Source: CADEED01 sp963711635
GTDB lineage: Bacteria; Pseudomonadota; Gammaproteobacteria; Steroidobacterales; Steroidobacteraceae
DNA length: 64,000 bases
Reading direction: 5' to 3'
Assembly (NCBI GenBank): GCA_963711635.1
Contig: CAVQEZ010000026.1
Span: 18,820 to 82,819 of the forward strand
A model generated the notes under the pieces. That model did no database searches, had not been told where the DNA came from, and saw nothing but the letters and a program-made list of their open reading frames with translations. Both the position numbers and the translations under genes were made by a program. Positions 21,841-31,724 of this stretch are shown piece after piece. Numbering within the stretch: the first letter of the stretch is position 1; each line of letters starts with the position of its first letter.

Positions 21841-21942
21841 GCGCGCGGCGGCGGGTCAGAGGGACGCGACGCCGGTTGCTCGGTCACCTCGTCGCGGCCG
21901 AGCGCCGCGCTGCCATTCGCCTCGCTCGGAAAGGAGAGCCGC

Positions 21943-22710
21943 ATGCGACGCGTCTTCATCACCGGATCGACGGACGGGTTGGGCCGCGGTGCCGCGGAAG
22001 CCCTCATCGAGGCAGGACACCAGGTGGTCCTGCATGCGCGCTCGAAGGAACGTGCCGCGGCGCTCGCAGACCTCAAGCCGCGCGCAGCGGGGATCGTCGT
22101 GGGCGACCTGGCCAGCGCCGCGCAGACGCGCGGCCTCGCGGACCAGGTCAACAAGCTGGGGCGCATGGACGCCATCATTCACAACGCCGGCATTTTCCGG
22201 GAAGCCAGTCGGGGAGCGACGCCCGAAGGTCACGCCAAGGTGCTGGCGGTGAACGTACTGGCACCGTACATGCTGACCGGTCTCATCGAACGACCCGACC
22301 GGCTGGTCTACCTGAGCAGCAGCATGCATCGCGGCGGCGAAGGCCCGCTCGACGACATCGATTGGTCCAAACGCAATTGGGACACGTACCGCGCGTATTC
22401 GGAGAGCAAGCTGTATGTCACCACGCTGGCATTCGCTGTCGCACGACAGTGGCCCAAGGTGTTGAGCAACGCCGTCGATCCCGGCTGGGTGCCCACCAGG
22501 ATGGGCGGGCGTGGCGCTCCCGACGATCTCGAGCAGGGACATCTCACCCAGACCTGGCTGGCGACCAGCGACGATGCCGCGGCGAAAACGAGCGGCGGCC
22601 TCTGGTATCACCGCGAGCGGCAGCAACCCGCGGCGCCGACGCTGGACGCACGCTTCCAGGACGAGCTGATCGCGAAGCTGGCGGAGCTCACCGGCCTCGA
22701 GCTCTTTTGA
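21943..22710 (+). CDS. Short-chain dehydrogenase/reductase
   Basis: A 255-residue Rossmann oxidoreductase with the cofactor motif TGSTDGLGRG, the structural NAG (HNAGIF), the catalytic Ser in YLSSSMH and the active-site YSESK. SLSS-type and DPGWVPTRMGG segments are as in retinol-dehydrogenase-like SDRs. A purine-rich ribosome site (ggaaaggag) precedes the ATG. The stop overlaps the TTG start of the next flavoprotein (TTGA), so the two are probably coexpressed. The substrate is unknown. Confidence 0.85.
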   Translation: MRRVFITGSTDGLGRGAAEALIEAGHQVVLHARSKERAAALADLKPRAAGIVVGDLASAAQTRGLADQVNKLGRMDAIIHNAGIFREASRGATPEGHAKVLAVNVLAPYMLTGLIERPDRLVYLSSSMHRGGEGPLDDIDWSKRNWDTYRAYSESKLYVTTLAFAVARQWPKVLSNAVDPGWVPTRMGGRGAPDDLEQGHLTQTWLATSDDAAAKTSGGLWYHRERQQPAAPTLDARFQDELIAKLAELTGLELF

Positions 22711-23942
22711 GCTCGGACGTCGACATCGTCATCGTTGGGGGCGGTGCGGCCGGAGTGGGCGCCGCACGACGTCTCGCCGGCGGCGGCCTGTCGACCTTGT
22801 TGCTGGAAGCCACTTCGCGCCTCGGTGGTCGCGCCTGCACGCAGGAAATCCGTGGCCTGGATCTGGACCTGGGCGCGGGCTGGCTGCATTCCGCGGATCG
22901 AAACTCCTGGGCCGCAATTGCCAGGTCAGCGGCGATTCCGCTCGACCAGTCGCGCGCGGCCTGGGGCGCGCAGTATCGCAACCTGGGATTCACATCGGCG
23001 GAGCAGGCCGCGGCGTGGCAGGCATTCGAATCCTGGACGCAGCGGCTGGCCGCCGCGCCACCGGCCAGCGACTGCGCCGCCGACGCGCTGGATCCCGGCA
23101 GCGAATGGAACGCGCACATCCGCGCCATCGTGAGTTTCATCAGCGGCGCCAATCTCGAGCACCTTTCGGCCGCGGACTACGTGGCTTACGACGAGTCCTC
23201 GAGCGACAACAACTGGCGCCTGCGCACCGGCTACGGCGCGCTGATCGCCGGAAGCTTTCCGCGCGAGGTGGCGCTGCGACTGGCGACGCCGGTCGAATCC
23301 ATCGAGCTCGCCGCCCAAGGTCTGACCATAGGCACACCCACGGGCAGCATTCGCGCCCGCGCCGCGCTCCTCAGCGTGTCGACCGCCGTGCTGGCCGGCG
23401 ATTCGATCAAACTACCACCCGAGCTTCGGCCCTGGCGCGAAGCGGCCGCCAGGTTGCCGCTGGGGCTCAACGAGAAGCTGTTCCTCGAAATCCTGGGGGA
23501 ATCGCCTTTCGAAGCCGAGACTCACGTGACCGGCAATCCGCGCGACGAACGCACGGCCTCGTACTACATCCGGCCCTTCGGCTCGCCGGTGATCGAATGC
23601 TTCTTCGGCGGTGAACGAGCGCGACTCCTCAACGAGCAGGGTCTCGCCGCGGGATTCGCCTTCGCAATCGATCAGCTCGGTAGTTTGTTCGGTTCGGACG
23701 TCCGCGCCAGGCTTCGTCCGATGGCGGCGTCGAGCTGGACGCGCATGACGCGTGTGGGCGGTGCCTACAGCTATGCGCTGCCAGGCGAAGTCGGCGCGCG
23801 AAAGTCGCTGGCGCAACCCTTCGAGCAACGCCTGTTCTTCGCCGGTGAAGCTACCAGTGCGGGCGATTTCTCCACGGCACACGGCGCCCACGACAGCGGG
23901 GTGCGCGCCGCCGGCGAAGTCATCGCCGCGCTGAAAGGCTGA
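22707..23942 (+). CDS. Flavin amine oxidase-like FAD-dependent oxidoreductase
   Basis: A 411-residue protein with a dinucleotide-binding N-terminus VIVGGGAAGVGAARRLAGGG followed by LGGRACT, as in monoamine/polyamine oxidases. The C-terminal FAD motif is RLFFAGEATSAGDFSTAHGA. The start is a TTG at 22707 that overlaps the SDR stop; no ATG or GTG fits before the GxGxxG motif. It may oxidise an amine whose product the SDR handles, but this is only positional. Its stop directly abuts the stop of the convergent amidohydrolase. Confidence 0.82.
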   Translation: MSSDVDIVIVGGGAAGVGAARRLAGGGLSTLLLEATSRLGGRACTQEIRGLDLDLGAGWLHSADRNSWAAIARSAAIPLDQSRAAWGAQYRNLGFTSAEQAAAWQAFESWTQRLAAAPPASDCAADALDPGSEWNAHIRAIVSFISGANLEHLSAADYVAYDESSSDNNWRLRTGYGALIAGSFPREVALRLATPVESIELAAQGLTIGTPTGSIRARAALLSVSTAVLAGDSIKLPPELRPWREAAARLPLGLNEKLFLEILGESPFEAETHVTGNPRDERTASYYIRPFGSPVIECFFGGERARLLNEQGLAAGFAFAIDQLGSLFGSDVRARLRPMAASSWTRMTRVGGAYSYALPGEVGARKSLAQPFEQRLFFAGEATSAGDFSTAHGAHDSGVRAAGEVIAALKG

Positions 23943-25445
23943 TCAGTTCCGCTTCGCGTCCGCGGCCAGCGTCTCGCGGTCGATGGGCTCGCCCCGCAGG
24001 ATCACCTTGTCGATCTTCGTCCACGCCTCCACGCTGGCCAGCGGATTGGCCTCCAGCAACAGCAGATTCGCGATCTTTCCTTTCTCCACCGTGCCGTAGT
24101 CCTTGTCCAACCTGAACTGGCGCGCGTTGTTGATGGTGGCCGCCGCAAAAATCGCCGACAGCGGAATCCCCGCCTGCGCCATCAGCTGCATTTCCCTGTA
24201 CGTGTCGTAGCCTGGCTGATTGCCGTACGTCGGCCCCGAGGGCGTATCGCTGCCTAACAACATGGGCTGGCCCAGCTCGTAGAGATGGCGCAGGGCGCGC
24301 ATGCCCGGGTCGGAGGTGGCCCAGTGCTCGCTCGCGGCGTGGCGGCCCGCGAGCACCGCGGCCGCATCCACGTTCGGGCCGAACACCTCGCGCTTGAACC
24401 ATTGCGCCGGCTCGGTGCGATACCAGGCCAGCAGGCGCCGCGGCACCACCTTTGCGTACATGGGATCGTCGAGCAGCCGCGGATCGAGCAGGTCGGTGAC
24501 GCCGGGCAGCACGCGCAGCGTGGCCTGGTATCCAATCTTCTTGTCGTAGATGTTGCGTAGATGCGTTGCGATGACCGCCGGCATGCCGGGCTGGCCATTG
24601 ACCTCATTCCAGTTCCAGAGGCCGTGCACCAGCAGGTCGACATCGCCGTTGATCGCGACGCGCTGCATGTCCAGGGCATTGGCGTGAACCGAGAGCAGCA
24701 GGCCGTGCTTGCGGGTCGCCGCGCGCACGCGGCGCAAAGTCTCCACGCTCATGAGCGGCCAATCGCTGCGGTCGCCGAAGCCATCTTCCAGCGCGATCTT
24801 CACGCAGATCGCGCCGCTCCTGGCGATGCGTTCCACCACGGCCTCCGGCGTGTGCTCGGCCGGATCGGCGCCGGCCGGCAGCGGATGTTCGCGCGCATTC
24901 GCCGGTTCGAAGATGTAGTCCGTGAACATCGTGTGGCGCACCGCCTCGGGGATGAACACCAGTGGGTAGCCATCCACCACCGGCGCCACACCACAACGAT
25001 AGATGTCGGGATGCTGCGGTTGCGCGGCGAACTCCGCCACGCGTTCGGGCATGTTGATCGGATCCAGCAACTGCGTGACGCCGAAGTACAGGTAGCTGCG
25101 CGGCTGCTGCGCGAAGAACTCCTTCTCCATTGTCCCGATCGCGGGATCCTTCGAATCGAATGGCAGGCCGACGGCCTGGGACACGTGCACATGGCCATCC
25201 ATCAAGCCGGGCGTCAGGAATTTGCCGGTGCCGTCCAGTCGGCGCGCACCCTCGGGCGCCGGAAGGGCGCGATCGCTGACGGCGGCAATGCGCCCGTCGC
25301 GCACCAGCACGTGCCGGTTGCCCAGCGGTTGCGCCAGCTCCGGCGACAGCAGAGTCACGTTTTCGATGAGCAGCGGGGCCCCCGCCGCGGCCGCGTCAGG
25401 AGTCAGCCATAGCAGCGCAATTGCGCCGGCAAGTCGCATCTTCAT
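23943..25445 (-). CDS. Secreted amidohydrolase (imidazolonepropionase-like)
   Basis: A 500-residue amidohydrolase-superfamily enzyme with a signal peptide (residues 1-21, ALLWLTPDAAAAGA). The first metal motif is GLMDGHVHV. SVHANALD supplies a further His, and LLGSDTPSG the Asp near the end. The C-terminal beta strand region reads GKIANLLLLEANPL. Family members cleave cyclic amides or peptides such as imidopeptides; the substrate is not evident. A ribosome site GGGGAGG lies 8 bp before the ATG. It lies downstream of the LacI gene on the same strand, 120 bp away. Confidence 0.85.
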   Translation of the reverse strand: MKMRLAGAIALLWLTPDAAAAGAPLLIENVTLLSPELAQPLGNRHVLVRDGRIAAVSDRALPAPEGARRLDGTGKFLTPGLMDGHVHVSQAVGLPFDSKDPAIGTMEKEFFAQQPRSYLYFGVTQLLDPINMPERVAEFAAQPQHPDIYRCGVAPVVDGYPLVFIPEAVRHTMFTDYIFEPANAREHPLPAGADPAEHTPEAVVERIARSGAICVKIALEDGFGDRSDWPLMSVETLRRVRAATRKHGLLLSVHANALDMQRVAINGDVDLLVHGLWNWNEVNGQPGMPAVIATHLRNIYDKKIGYQATLRVLPGVTDLLDPRLLDDPMYAKVVPRRLLAWYRTEPAQWFKREVFGPNVDAAAVLAGRHAASEHWATSDPGMRALRHLYELGQPMLLGSDTPSGPTYGNQPGYDTYREMQLMAQAGIPLSAIFAAATINNARQFRLDKDYGTVEKGKIANLLLLEANPLASVEAWTKIDKVILRGEPIDRETLAADAKRN

Positions 25446-25565
25446 GTTCGAGACCTCCCCGTCCGACGTGGCCCTGTTTGAGACGGGCGAAAGCTGCCGG
25501 TGGTTGCAGGGTGCGCCGATAAAGTTTCGCGGAAGTGGCGTTGGGGACCAGGCAGCAGCGCGACT

Positions 25566-26558
25566 TCAGGCGCCGCAGGATTCGCGGATGATCAGTTCCG
25601 TGGTCAGCAGCTCGGAACGCGCGTCGCCATGCCATTCGAGTAGTTTGGCCACCAGCAGGCGTCCGGCCTTGGGGATGTCCTGCTGCACCGTGCTCAGCGT
25701 GGGCGTGCTCAGGCGGCTGAGCAGCATGTTGTCGTAGCCCACCACCGCAACGTCGCCCGGTACCGAACGCCCGGCGCGGCTCAGGGCGCGAATCGCGCCC
25801 AGCGCGATGAGATCGCTGGCCGCGACGATGCCGTCGAAGGGAACCTGGCGCCGCAGCAGCGCATCGATCGCCGCCTCGGCCGACTCGGATTCGAACTCGA
25901 CGCGGCCGATCAAGGCGTCGTCGATGCCGATGCCCGATTCCTGCAGCGCTTCGGCGTAGCCGCGATAGCGCTGCGTGGCCTCCGGGTCCGTGCCGCCGAG
26001 AAACACGATGCGTTTGCGACCGTGCTTGAGGATGTGCTGCGTGGCGCGGCGGCCGCCGAGCATGTTGTCCGTGCCGATGGTGCAGTACTTCTGGCCGCTG
26101 ATCTGCGCGCCCCATACGACGAAACGCGCCTCGGTCTCGGCCAACCGGTTGAGCTCCTCGTGCAGGGTGCCCTGCCCCAGGAAGATCACGCCGTTTGCGC
26201 GTCCCGTGGTGGTCGCGTGCACCAGGTCCTCGTAGTTAGCCGGCACCAGGTGGCTGACGGTGAAATCGCAGCCGCGATCGCGCGCCGCCTCGCCGATGCT
26301 CGCCAGCAACTCGAGGAAGAACGGGTGCGACAGCGGCAGCGGCCGGCCGCGCACGCGCGGCGTCACCACGGTGATCGCGCCTTCGGCGCCGATCGGGCTC
26401 ATCGGCATGTGGCGCCGGAATTCGTAGCCATGTTTGCGCGCCAGCGCCCACAGCCGCTTCTTCTGCGGGCTGCTGATCGAGGGGTGATCGTTGAGCGCGC
26501 GCGACACCGTGGAGACCGAGACCTTCGCCAGCTTCGCGAGCTTTTCGAGAGTGACCAT
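25566..26558 (-). CDS. LacI-family transcriptional regulator
   Basis: A 330-residue repressor. The N-terminal helix-turn-helix VTLEKLAKLAKVSVSTVSRA is followed by the hinge LNDHPSISS and a periplasmic-binding-protein-like effector domain (GTDNMLGGRRATQHILKHGR, VPFDGIVAASDLIALGAIRA, VVGYDN). It diverges from the TonB receptor with 179 bp between, the standard place for the regulator of a sugar-utilisation locus. The direct repeats at 26604-26622 and 26701-26719 lie in that gap and are candidate binding sites. Confidence 0.92.
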   Translation of the reverse strand: MVTLEKLAKLAKVSVSTVSRALNDHPSISSPQKKRLWALARKHGYEFRRHMPMSPIGAEGAITVVTPRVRGRPLPLSHPFFLELLASIGEAARDRGCDFTVSHLVPANYEDLVHATTTGRANGVIFLGQGTLHEELNRLAETEARFVVWGAQISGQKYCTIGTDNMLGGRRATQHILKHGRKRIVFLGGTDPEATQRYRGYAEALQESGIGIDDALIGRVEFESESAEAAIDALLRRQVPFDGIVAASDLIALGAIRALSRAGRSVPGDVAVVGYDNMLLSRLSTPTLSTVQQDIPKAGRLLVAKLLEWHGDARSELLTTELIIRESCGA

Positions 26559-26603
26559 AAGTACTTCGCAGCCTTCCTGTTAGCGATAACAACATTACCG
26601 ATC

Positions 26604-26622
26604 CACGCAAATTTACGCAAAA
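26604..26622 (+). repeat. Upstream copy of a 19-bp direct repeat in the LacI/TonB-receptor gap
   Basis: cacgcaaatttacgcaaaa, itself two tandem ACGCAAA half-sites 10 bp apart, recurs 97 bp downstream with one change. It lies 46 bp before the LacI start on its own strand. It is a candidate operator or transcription-factor site; it is not the palindrome normally bound by LacI proteins. Confidence 0.6.
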
Positions 26623-26700
26623 CGAGCTTCGGCTATTGCGCAACTTTTCGCAACATGGGTACTGTATTCGCAATGCGGCGCCCAATTTGCGGACCAGGCG

Positions 26701-26719
26701 CACGCAAATATACGCAAAA
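26701..26719 (+). repeat. Downstream copy of the 19-bp direct repeat
   Basis: cacgcaaatatacgcaaaa, 18 of 19 bases identical to the copy at 26604. It lies 19 bp before the TonB-receptor ATG, next to the ribosome site AAGGGGG, where a bound protein could block expression of the receptor operon. Confidence 0.6.
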
Positions 26720-26737
26720 GCGTTAACAAGGGGGCTC

Positions 26738-29700
26738 ATGAAAACGCGCAAATATCTGTTCACCATCGTAGGTGGCAGCGTCCTGATCAATCCGGCCTTC
26801 GCGCAGCAGCAGACGCCAGACGTGGTCGACGAAGTCGTCGTCACCGGCCTGCGTGCATCGCTCGAAACGGCGCAGAGCATCAAGCTCGAGTCCGACACCT
26901 TCGTGGATTCGATCACGGCGACCGACATCGGCGCATTCCCCGACAAGTCCGTGGCCGAGGCGCTGCAACGCGTGCCGGGCATCACCGTGTCGCGGCTGCA
27001 GTCCAGCGACGACAGCAATCACTTCTCCGCCGAGCCGGCCACGGTGCTGATCCGCGGCCTCACCTTCGTGCGCACCCAGTTCAACGGCCGCGACAGCTTC
27101 TCGGCCGACGGCTATCGTGGTCTGAACTTCAACGACGTGTCGCCCGAGCTCATGCAGGGCGTGGACACGTACAAGAACCAGACCGCGGAGATGATCGAGG
27201 GCGGCATCGCCGGCGTCGTGAACCTGCGCACGCGCGTGCCCTTCGATTCTGATGGCCAGGCCATCGCGCTCACCGGCCGCGTCAACTACGGCAGCCTCTC
27301 CGGCGAACCCACTTACGAAGCCTCGGGTATCTACAGCAACAACTGGGAAACCGACGCGGGCCGCTTCGGTGTGCTGCTGAACGCCGCGTACTCGAACATC
27401 GTGACGCGCACCGAGGCCGTCAACATGACGCGCATCAGCACGTTCTGCTCCGACTACCCGCAGAGCGGCGGCGCGTTCCCGCCCGCGCAGGTGGACGGCG
27501 AAGGCAACGTCGTCTGCAACGCGAATCCCTACGGCGGGTCGGGCTGGCGTTACGCACCTGGCCAGGTGAACTACTCGCAGGTGGACTACGATCGTACGCG
27601 CACCGGTGCCGCGCTGACGCTGCAGTACGAGAACGACGAAGGCAACCTGCAGCTGAACCTGACGGCGATCCACTCGCGCTACGAGAATCCGTGGGTCGAG
27701 CGCAGCGCCAACATCAGCTGGCCCGCGGGCGCCGGCTTCGGCACGCCGGTGTGGTCGCCTTTCAACGCCCCGGCCTGGCGGCCGATTACCGGAAACTTCC
27801 AGTTCGGTGCCGACGGCATGCTGGATTCGGGCGTCATCGGCCAGCCGGCCGACGTGCTCGGGTTCTACGAAGGCACGAATGCCCTGAACATCAACCACGG
27901 CTCGGCCGTGCCGGGACTGCCCTTCGTGAACGGCGCCGAAGCCTGCGGTGGACCCTGCATCACCGGCTCCAACGTCAGCAACGAAGCGCGCATCTTCGAC
28001 CACGACGAACAGACGCGTGATTTCTCGTTCAACGTGAAGTGGGACATCACCGAGGACCTGCACACGCAGTTCGACGTGCAGTACATCAAGGCACGCACCA
28101 ACAACTACGACATCCTGGTGGCGGCCAACAGCGTCGCGCAGGTCGACTACAGCACCAACGGCGATGGCACTCCCGTGATCGCATTGTCGCCGGCGCCGAA
28201 CACGAACTACGCCGACGGCTTCCTCGCCAATCCGCACAACTACTGGATGCAGTTCATCCAGGATCACTGGGAAAACAACGATGCCGACGAGCTCGCGGCA
28301 CGCGCCGACGCGGAATACGACCTCGGCAGCGGTGGCTGGCTGAGCTCGCTGAAGGCCGGCGTGCGCTTCGCCGACCGCGAACAGAAAGTTCGCTACTCCA
28401 GCTACAACTGGGCGCCGATCGCGCCAGCCTGGGGCTGCAACGGTCCGGGCTTCAATATCGACAACACGCAGGCCGCGCCGTATCCCGCCGCCTGCGGCAA
28501 CCCGAACCCGTTCAACGGTTATCCGGCGGACATCTGGGAGACCGCGAGTCTCAACGACCACTACAACGGCAACGTCATCTCGGGCAGTCCCCTGGTATTC
28601 CTGAACCGCGCCACACTGCGTGACTACGACCTCCACACCGAAGGTCTCGCGGATCGCAACGTGAATGCGCCACAGGGCTGGAATCCGCTCTGCGATCGCG
28701 CCGCGAACGTGCCGGGTGAAGGCTGCTTCACGCCGGCTGAAATGCTCGATGTGCAGGAGAAGAGCAAGGCGGCCTACCTGATGCTGCGCTTCGGCGGACC
28801 CGAGGCGAATCTCGGCAGCGTGAACGTGGTCGGCAACGTGGGCGTGCGCTTCGTGAAGACCGAGGTGTCCAGCCACGGCCAGGTCAGCTTCCCGACCGCG
28901 CAGTGGTACAACGACGCGCTGGCCGCGGGGCAAGGCGCCTGCAACCCGGCCGACAACGGCACCAACCAGGCCACCGACATCCAGTGCTGGCTCACGCCGG
29001 CGCTGCTGGCGTACAGCACGGGCAGCGGCACGGACAACACGCTCGACGAGAGCTACACCAATGTTCTGCCGAGCTTCAATGTGCGCTTCGGATTCACCGA
29101 CACGCAGTTCATGCGCTTCGGATACTCGAAGGGCATGTCGCGCCCGGACTTCGGCCTGTTGCGCAATTCGGTGGCCATCAACGCGCCGCCCATCGACACC
29201 AGCAACAGCTCGCCCTATCTGGTCCGGGATGCCAGCGGCACGGTCACGGGCTACAACTTCGTGTTCAACGCCGAAGCCGGTTACGCGGGTCTCAAGCCCG
29301 TGGAAGCCGACAACTTCGATCTGTCGTACGAGTGGTACATCAACAAGAGCAGCTCGTTCACGCTGGGCCTGTTCTACAAGACGCTGGAGAACACCATCGC
29401 CTACGGTCGCGCCACGCGTGACATCGAGAACAACGGCACCACGCAGACCGTCACGATCCGCGGTCCCTCCAACGATCCGGGCGACGGCGGCACCCTCAAG
29501 GGCTTCGAGATCGCCTACCAGACGTTCTTCGACAAGCTGCCGGGCGCCTGGTCCGGACTGGGCGTGCAGGTGAACTACACCAAGACCAGGCAGGAGGACA
29601 TCAACAACTCCAACCTGGCCGTGCAGGCCGGCTATCTACCGGGCAGCACCACGGCCTTCGGTGGCGGCAACAACAGCTCGACGGGCGGCAACGGCAACGC

Positions 29701-30106
29701 CGGCAATCCGCTGTCGTTCACCAGCAATGTCATCGACTCGCACCGGCTCGCCGGCATTTCCGACGATTCGTTCAACGTCGTCGGCCTTTACGAGTACGGC
29801 AAGGTCGGCGCCCGCCTCGCCTACAGCTGGCGCTCGGAATTCCTGACCGCCAATCTCGACTGCTGCATCGGGCTTCCCGTGTGGCAGAAGTCGGCCGGGT
29901 ATCTCGATGGCTCGGCGCGCTACTCGATCAGCGACAACGTCGAGTTGTCGCTGGACGTCTCCAACATCCTCAACACCACGGCGGTGACCCAGCAGCAGGT
30001 GTTCGGCGATTCCACGCTGACGCCGGGAGCGGATCCGGTGAAGCTCGACTCGGGTTGGGTGCGCAACGATCGGCGCTTCCAGCTCGGGGTGCGGTTCAAG
30101 TACTGA
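26738..30106 (+). CDS. TonB-dependent receptor, Caulobacter type (carbohydrate uptake)
   Basis: A 1122-residue outer-membrane receptor. The signal peptide SVLINPAFAQQ is followed by the TonB-box-like DEVVVTGLRASLETAQ, then the plug (DKSVAEALQRVPGITVSR, VLIRGLTFVRTQFNGRDSF), and a long beta-barrel ending QLGVRFKY with a terminal aromatic. The start of the mature protein and plug match the TIGR01782 subfamily that serves polysaccharide uptake in Caulobacter and Xanthomonas relatives. The start at 26738 has a good ribosome site. The downstream halogenase-like genes and GH97 enzyme suggest an alpha-glucan or similar ligand. Confidence 0.92.
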   Translation: MKTRKYLFTIVGGSVLINPAFAQQQTPDVVDEVVVTGLRASLETAQSIKLESDTFVDSITATDIGAFPDKSVAEALQRVPGITVSRLQSSDDSNHFSAEPATVLIRGLTFVRTQFNGRDSFSADGYRGLNFNDVSPELMQGVDTYKNQTAEMIEGGIAGVVNLRTRVPFDSDGQAIALTGRVNYGSLSGEPTYEASGIYSNNWETDAGRFGVLLNAAYSNIVTRTEAVNMTRISTFCSDYPQSGGAFPPAQVDGEGNVVCNANPYGGSGWRYAPGQVNYSQVDYDRTRTGAALTLQYENDEGNLQLNLTAIHSRYENPWVERSANISWPAGAGFGTPVWSPFNAPAWRPITGNFQFGADGMLDSGVIGQPADVLGFYEGTNALNINHGSAVPGLPFVNGAEACGGPCITGSNVSNEARIFDHDEQTRDFSFNVKWDITEDLHTQFDVQYIKARTNNYDILVAANSVAQVDYSTNGDGTPVIALSPAPNTNYADGFLANPHNYWMQFIQDHWENNDADELAARADAEYDLGSGGWLSSLKAGVRFADREQKVRYSSYNWAPIAPAWGCNGPGFNIDNTQAAPYPAACGNPNPFNGYPADIWETASLNDHYNGNVISGSPLVFLNRATLRDYDLHTEGLADRNVNAPQGWNPLCDRAANVPGEGCFTPAEMLDVQEKSKAAYLMLRFGGPEANLGSVNVVGNVGVRFVKTEVSSHGQVSFPTAQWYNDALAAGQGACNPADNGTNQATDIQCWLTPALLAYSTGSGTDNTLDESYTNVLPSFNVRFGFTDTQFMRFGYSKGMSRPDFGLLRNSVAINAPPIDTSNSSPYLVRDASGTVTGYNFVFNAEAGYAGLKPVEADNFDLSYEWYINKSSSFTLGLFYKTLENTIAYGRATRDIENNGTTQTVTIRGPSNDPGDGGTLKGFEIAYQTFFDKLPGAWSGLGVQVNYTKTRQEDINNSNLAVQAGYLPGSTTAFGGGNNSSTGGNGNAGNPLSFTSNVIDSHRLAGISDDSFNVVGLYEYGKVGARLAYSWRSEFLTANLDCCIGLPVWQKSAGYLDGSARYSISDNVELSLDVSNILNTTAVTQQQVFGDSTLTPGADPVKLDSGWVRNDRRFQLGVRFKY

Positions 30107-30144
30107 CCGGGGCGTCTTGTCAGCGGCTGCGCCGCGAATTCAAC

Positions 30145-30160
30145 CGCCGCCGAAGCGGCG
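30145..30160 (+). terminator. Hairpin between TonB receptor and halogenase genes
   Basis: CGCCGC-CGAA-GCGGCG is a perfect 6-bp stem with a CGAA tetraloop, 39 bp past the receptor stop and 26 bp before the next gene. There is no T-run, so it is more likely an attenuating or mRNA-stabilising hairpin than a full terminator. Confidence 0.4.
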
Positions 30161-30185
30161 TCGTCCGTAAAATTTATGGAGTGAA

Positions 30186-31724
30186 GTGACACTGCCATCG
30201 CCATTGCGCATCGTCATCGTCGGCGGCGGCTCCGCCGGCTGGATGTGTGCCGCCGCCTGCGTTCGGGTGCTGCATCCCGAACGCTACGCGGTGACGCTGA
30301 TCGAATCCGACGAGATCGGCACCGTGGGAGTCGGCGAAGCGACCCTGCCGGCGCTGCGCGACTTCAACGAGCTGCTGGGTCTCAACGAAGCGGACTTCAT
30401 GCGCGAGACGCAGGGCACCTTCAAGCTCGGCATCGAGTTTCGCGGCTGGGATCTGCCCGGTGAAAACTACGTTCACCCCTTCGGCTCGTACGGCGAGCTC
30501 TGGGGCGGCGTGGAATTCCAGCACTTCTGGCTGCGCGCGCGCCAGCAGGGTCTCGCGCCGCCGCCCTTCGAGGAATTCTCGGTGGCGGTGCGCGCCTGCC
30601 GGCGCAATGCCTTCGACTTTCCCAGCGCGACCACGGTGCATTCCACATTTTATGGATACGCCTACCACTTCGACGCCACTCTGTACGCCGACTTCCTGCG
30701 CCGCTGGGCCACGGCGCGCGGCGTCACGCGGGTCGAGGGGCAGGTGGTGGATGTCGCGCTCGACGGCGGCTCCGGCGATATCCAATCGCTGACGCTCAAG
30801 TCCGGCCAACGAATCGAAGGCGACTTCTTCGTCGACTGCAGCGGCTTTCGCTCGCTGTTGCTGGGCCAGAAACTGCAGGTGCCCTGGGAGGACTGGGACC
30901 ACTGGCTGCCCTGCGATCGCGCCTGGGCCGTGCCCTGCGAACGCTCCGCCGACTTCACGCCGTACACGCGTTCCACGGCGCAGCCCGGCGGATGGATCTG
31001 GCGTATTCCGCTGCAGCACCGCACCGGCAATGGCCATGTGTTCTCGTCCAAACACGTCAGCGAAGACCAGGCACGCGCCAACTTGTTAGGCCAGCTCGAC
31101 GGGCGCGCGCAGGGCGAGCCACGGCTGCTGAAATTCCGCGCCGGGCGGCGCGCCCAGGCGTGGTCGCGCAATTGCGTGGCACTCGGTCTGGCCAGCGGCT
31201 TTCTCGAGCCGCTCGAATCGACGAGCCTGTTCCTGATTCAGAAGGCCATCCAGGACATGCTGCGGCTGCTGCCATCGCCCGAAGCGCGCGGCGTCGACGA
31301 ACGCCTGGTGCGCGAATTCAATCGGCTCTCCGACGCGCTCTATGAACGCATCCGCGACTTCCTGATCCTGCACTACACGGCCAACCGGCGTTTCGGCGAA
31401 CCGCTCTGGGATCAGGTGCGCGACTATGAGCTGCCCGAAAGCCTGCAGCACAAGCTGCGGCTGTTCGACGCGCGCGGCCACGTGCCCTATTACAAGGACG
31501 GATTCTTCTCGCGCGACAGCTGGCTGGCGGTGTTGTTCGGCCAGGGACTCATGCCCGGCGGCTACGACCGGCTCGCCGATTTCATGCCGTGCGAATTGCT
31601 CGACGCACGCATGCGCGAGTTGCACGCGCGCGTCGCGGCACACCTGAGCTCCATGCCGGCGCACGCGGACGTCATCGCAAGCTACTGCGGCGTGGCGCCG
31701 CTGCGAAAACAGGCGGCTTCGTGA
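30186..31724 (+). CDS. Tryptophan-halogenase-like flavoprotein
   Basis: A 512-residue member of the flavin-dependent halogenase fold. GTG at 30186 is the only start before the FAD motif VGGGSAGWM. All hallmarks are present: the VGVGEATLP segment, the catalytic-type lysine K80 in GTFKLGIEF, and the WxWxIP motif (GWIWRIPL). Such genes commonly sit beside TonB receptors in polysaccharide loci of Xanthomonadales and Caulobacterales, where their true role is not settled. Its stop overlaps the GTG of the paralogue that follows. Confidence 0.88.
   Translation: MTLPSPLRIVIVGGGSAGWMCAAACVRVLHPERYAVTLIESDEIGTVGVGEATLPALRDFNELLGLNEADFMRETQGTFKLGIEFRGWDLPGENYVHPFGSYGELWGGVEFQHFWLRARQQGLAPPPFEEFSVAVRACRRNAFDFPSATTVHSTFYGYAYHFDATLYADFLRRWATARGVTRVEGQVVDVALDGGSGDIQSLTLKSGQRIEGDFFVDCSGFRSLLLGQKLQVPWEDWDHWLPCDRAWAVPCERSADFTPYTRSTAQPGGWIWRIPLQHRTGNGHVFSSKHVSEDQARANLLGQLDGRAQGEPRLLKFRAGRRAQAWSRNCVALGLASGFLEPLESTSLFLIQKAIQDMLRLLPSPEARGVDERLVREFNRLSDALYERIRDFLILHYTANRRFGEPLWDQVRDYELPESLQHKLRLFDARGHVPYYKDGFFSRDSWLAVLFGQGLMPGGYDRLADFMPCELLDARMRELHARVAAHLSSMPAHADVIASYCGVAPLRKQAAS

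Noticed and set aside
26723..28933. A 736-codon frame antisense to the TonB receptor
   Set aside because: It is valine/arginine-rich shadow coding of GC-rich sequence with no domain pattern, while the receptor on the plus strand is complete.
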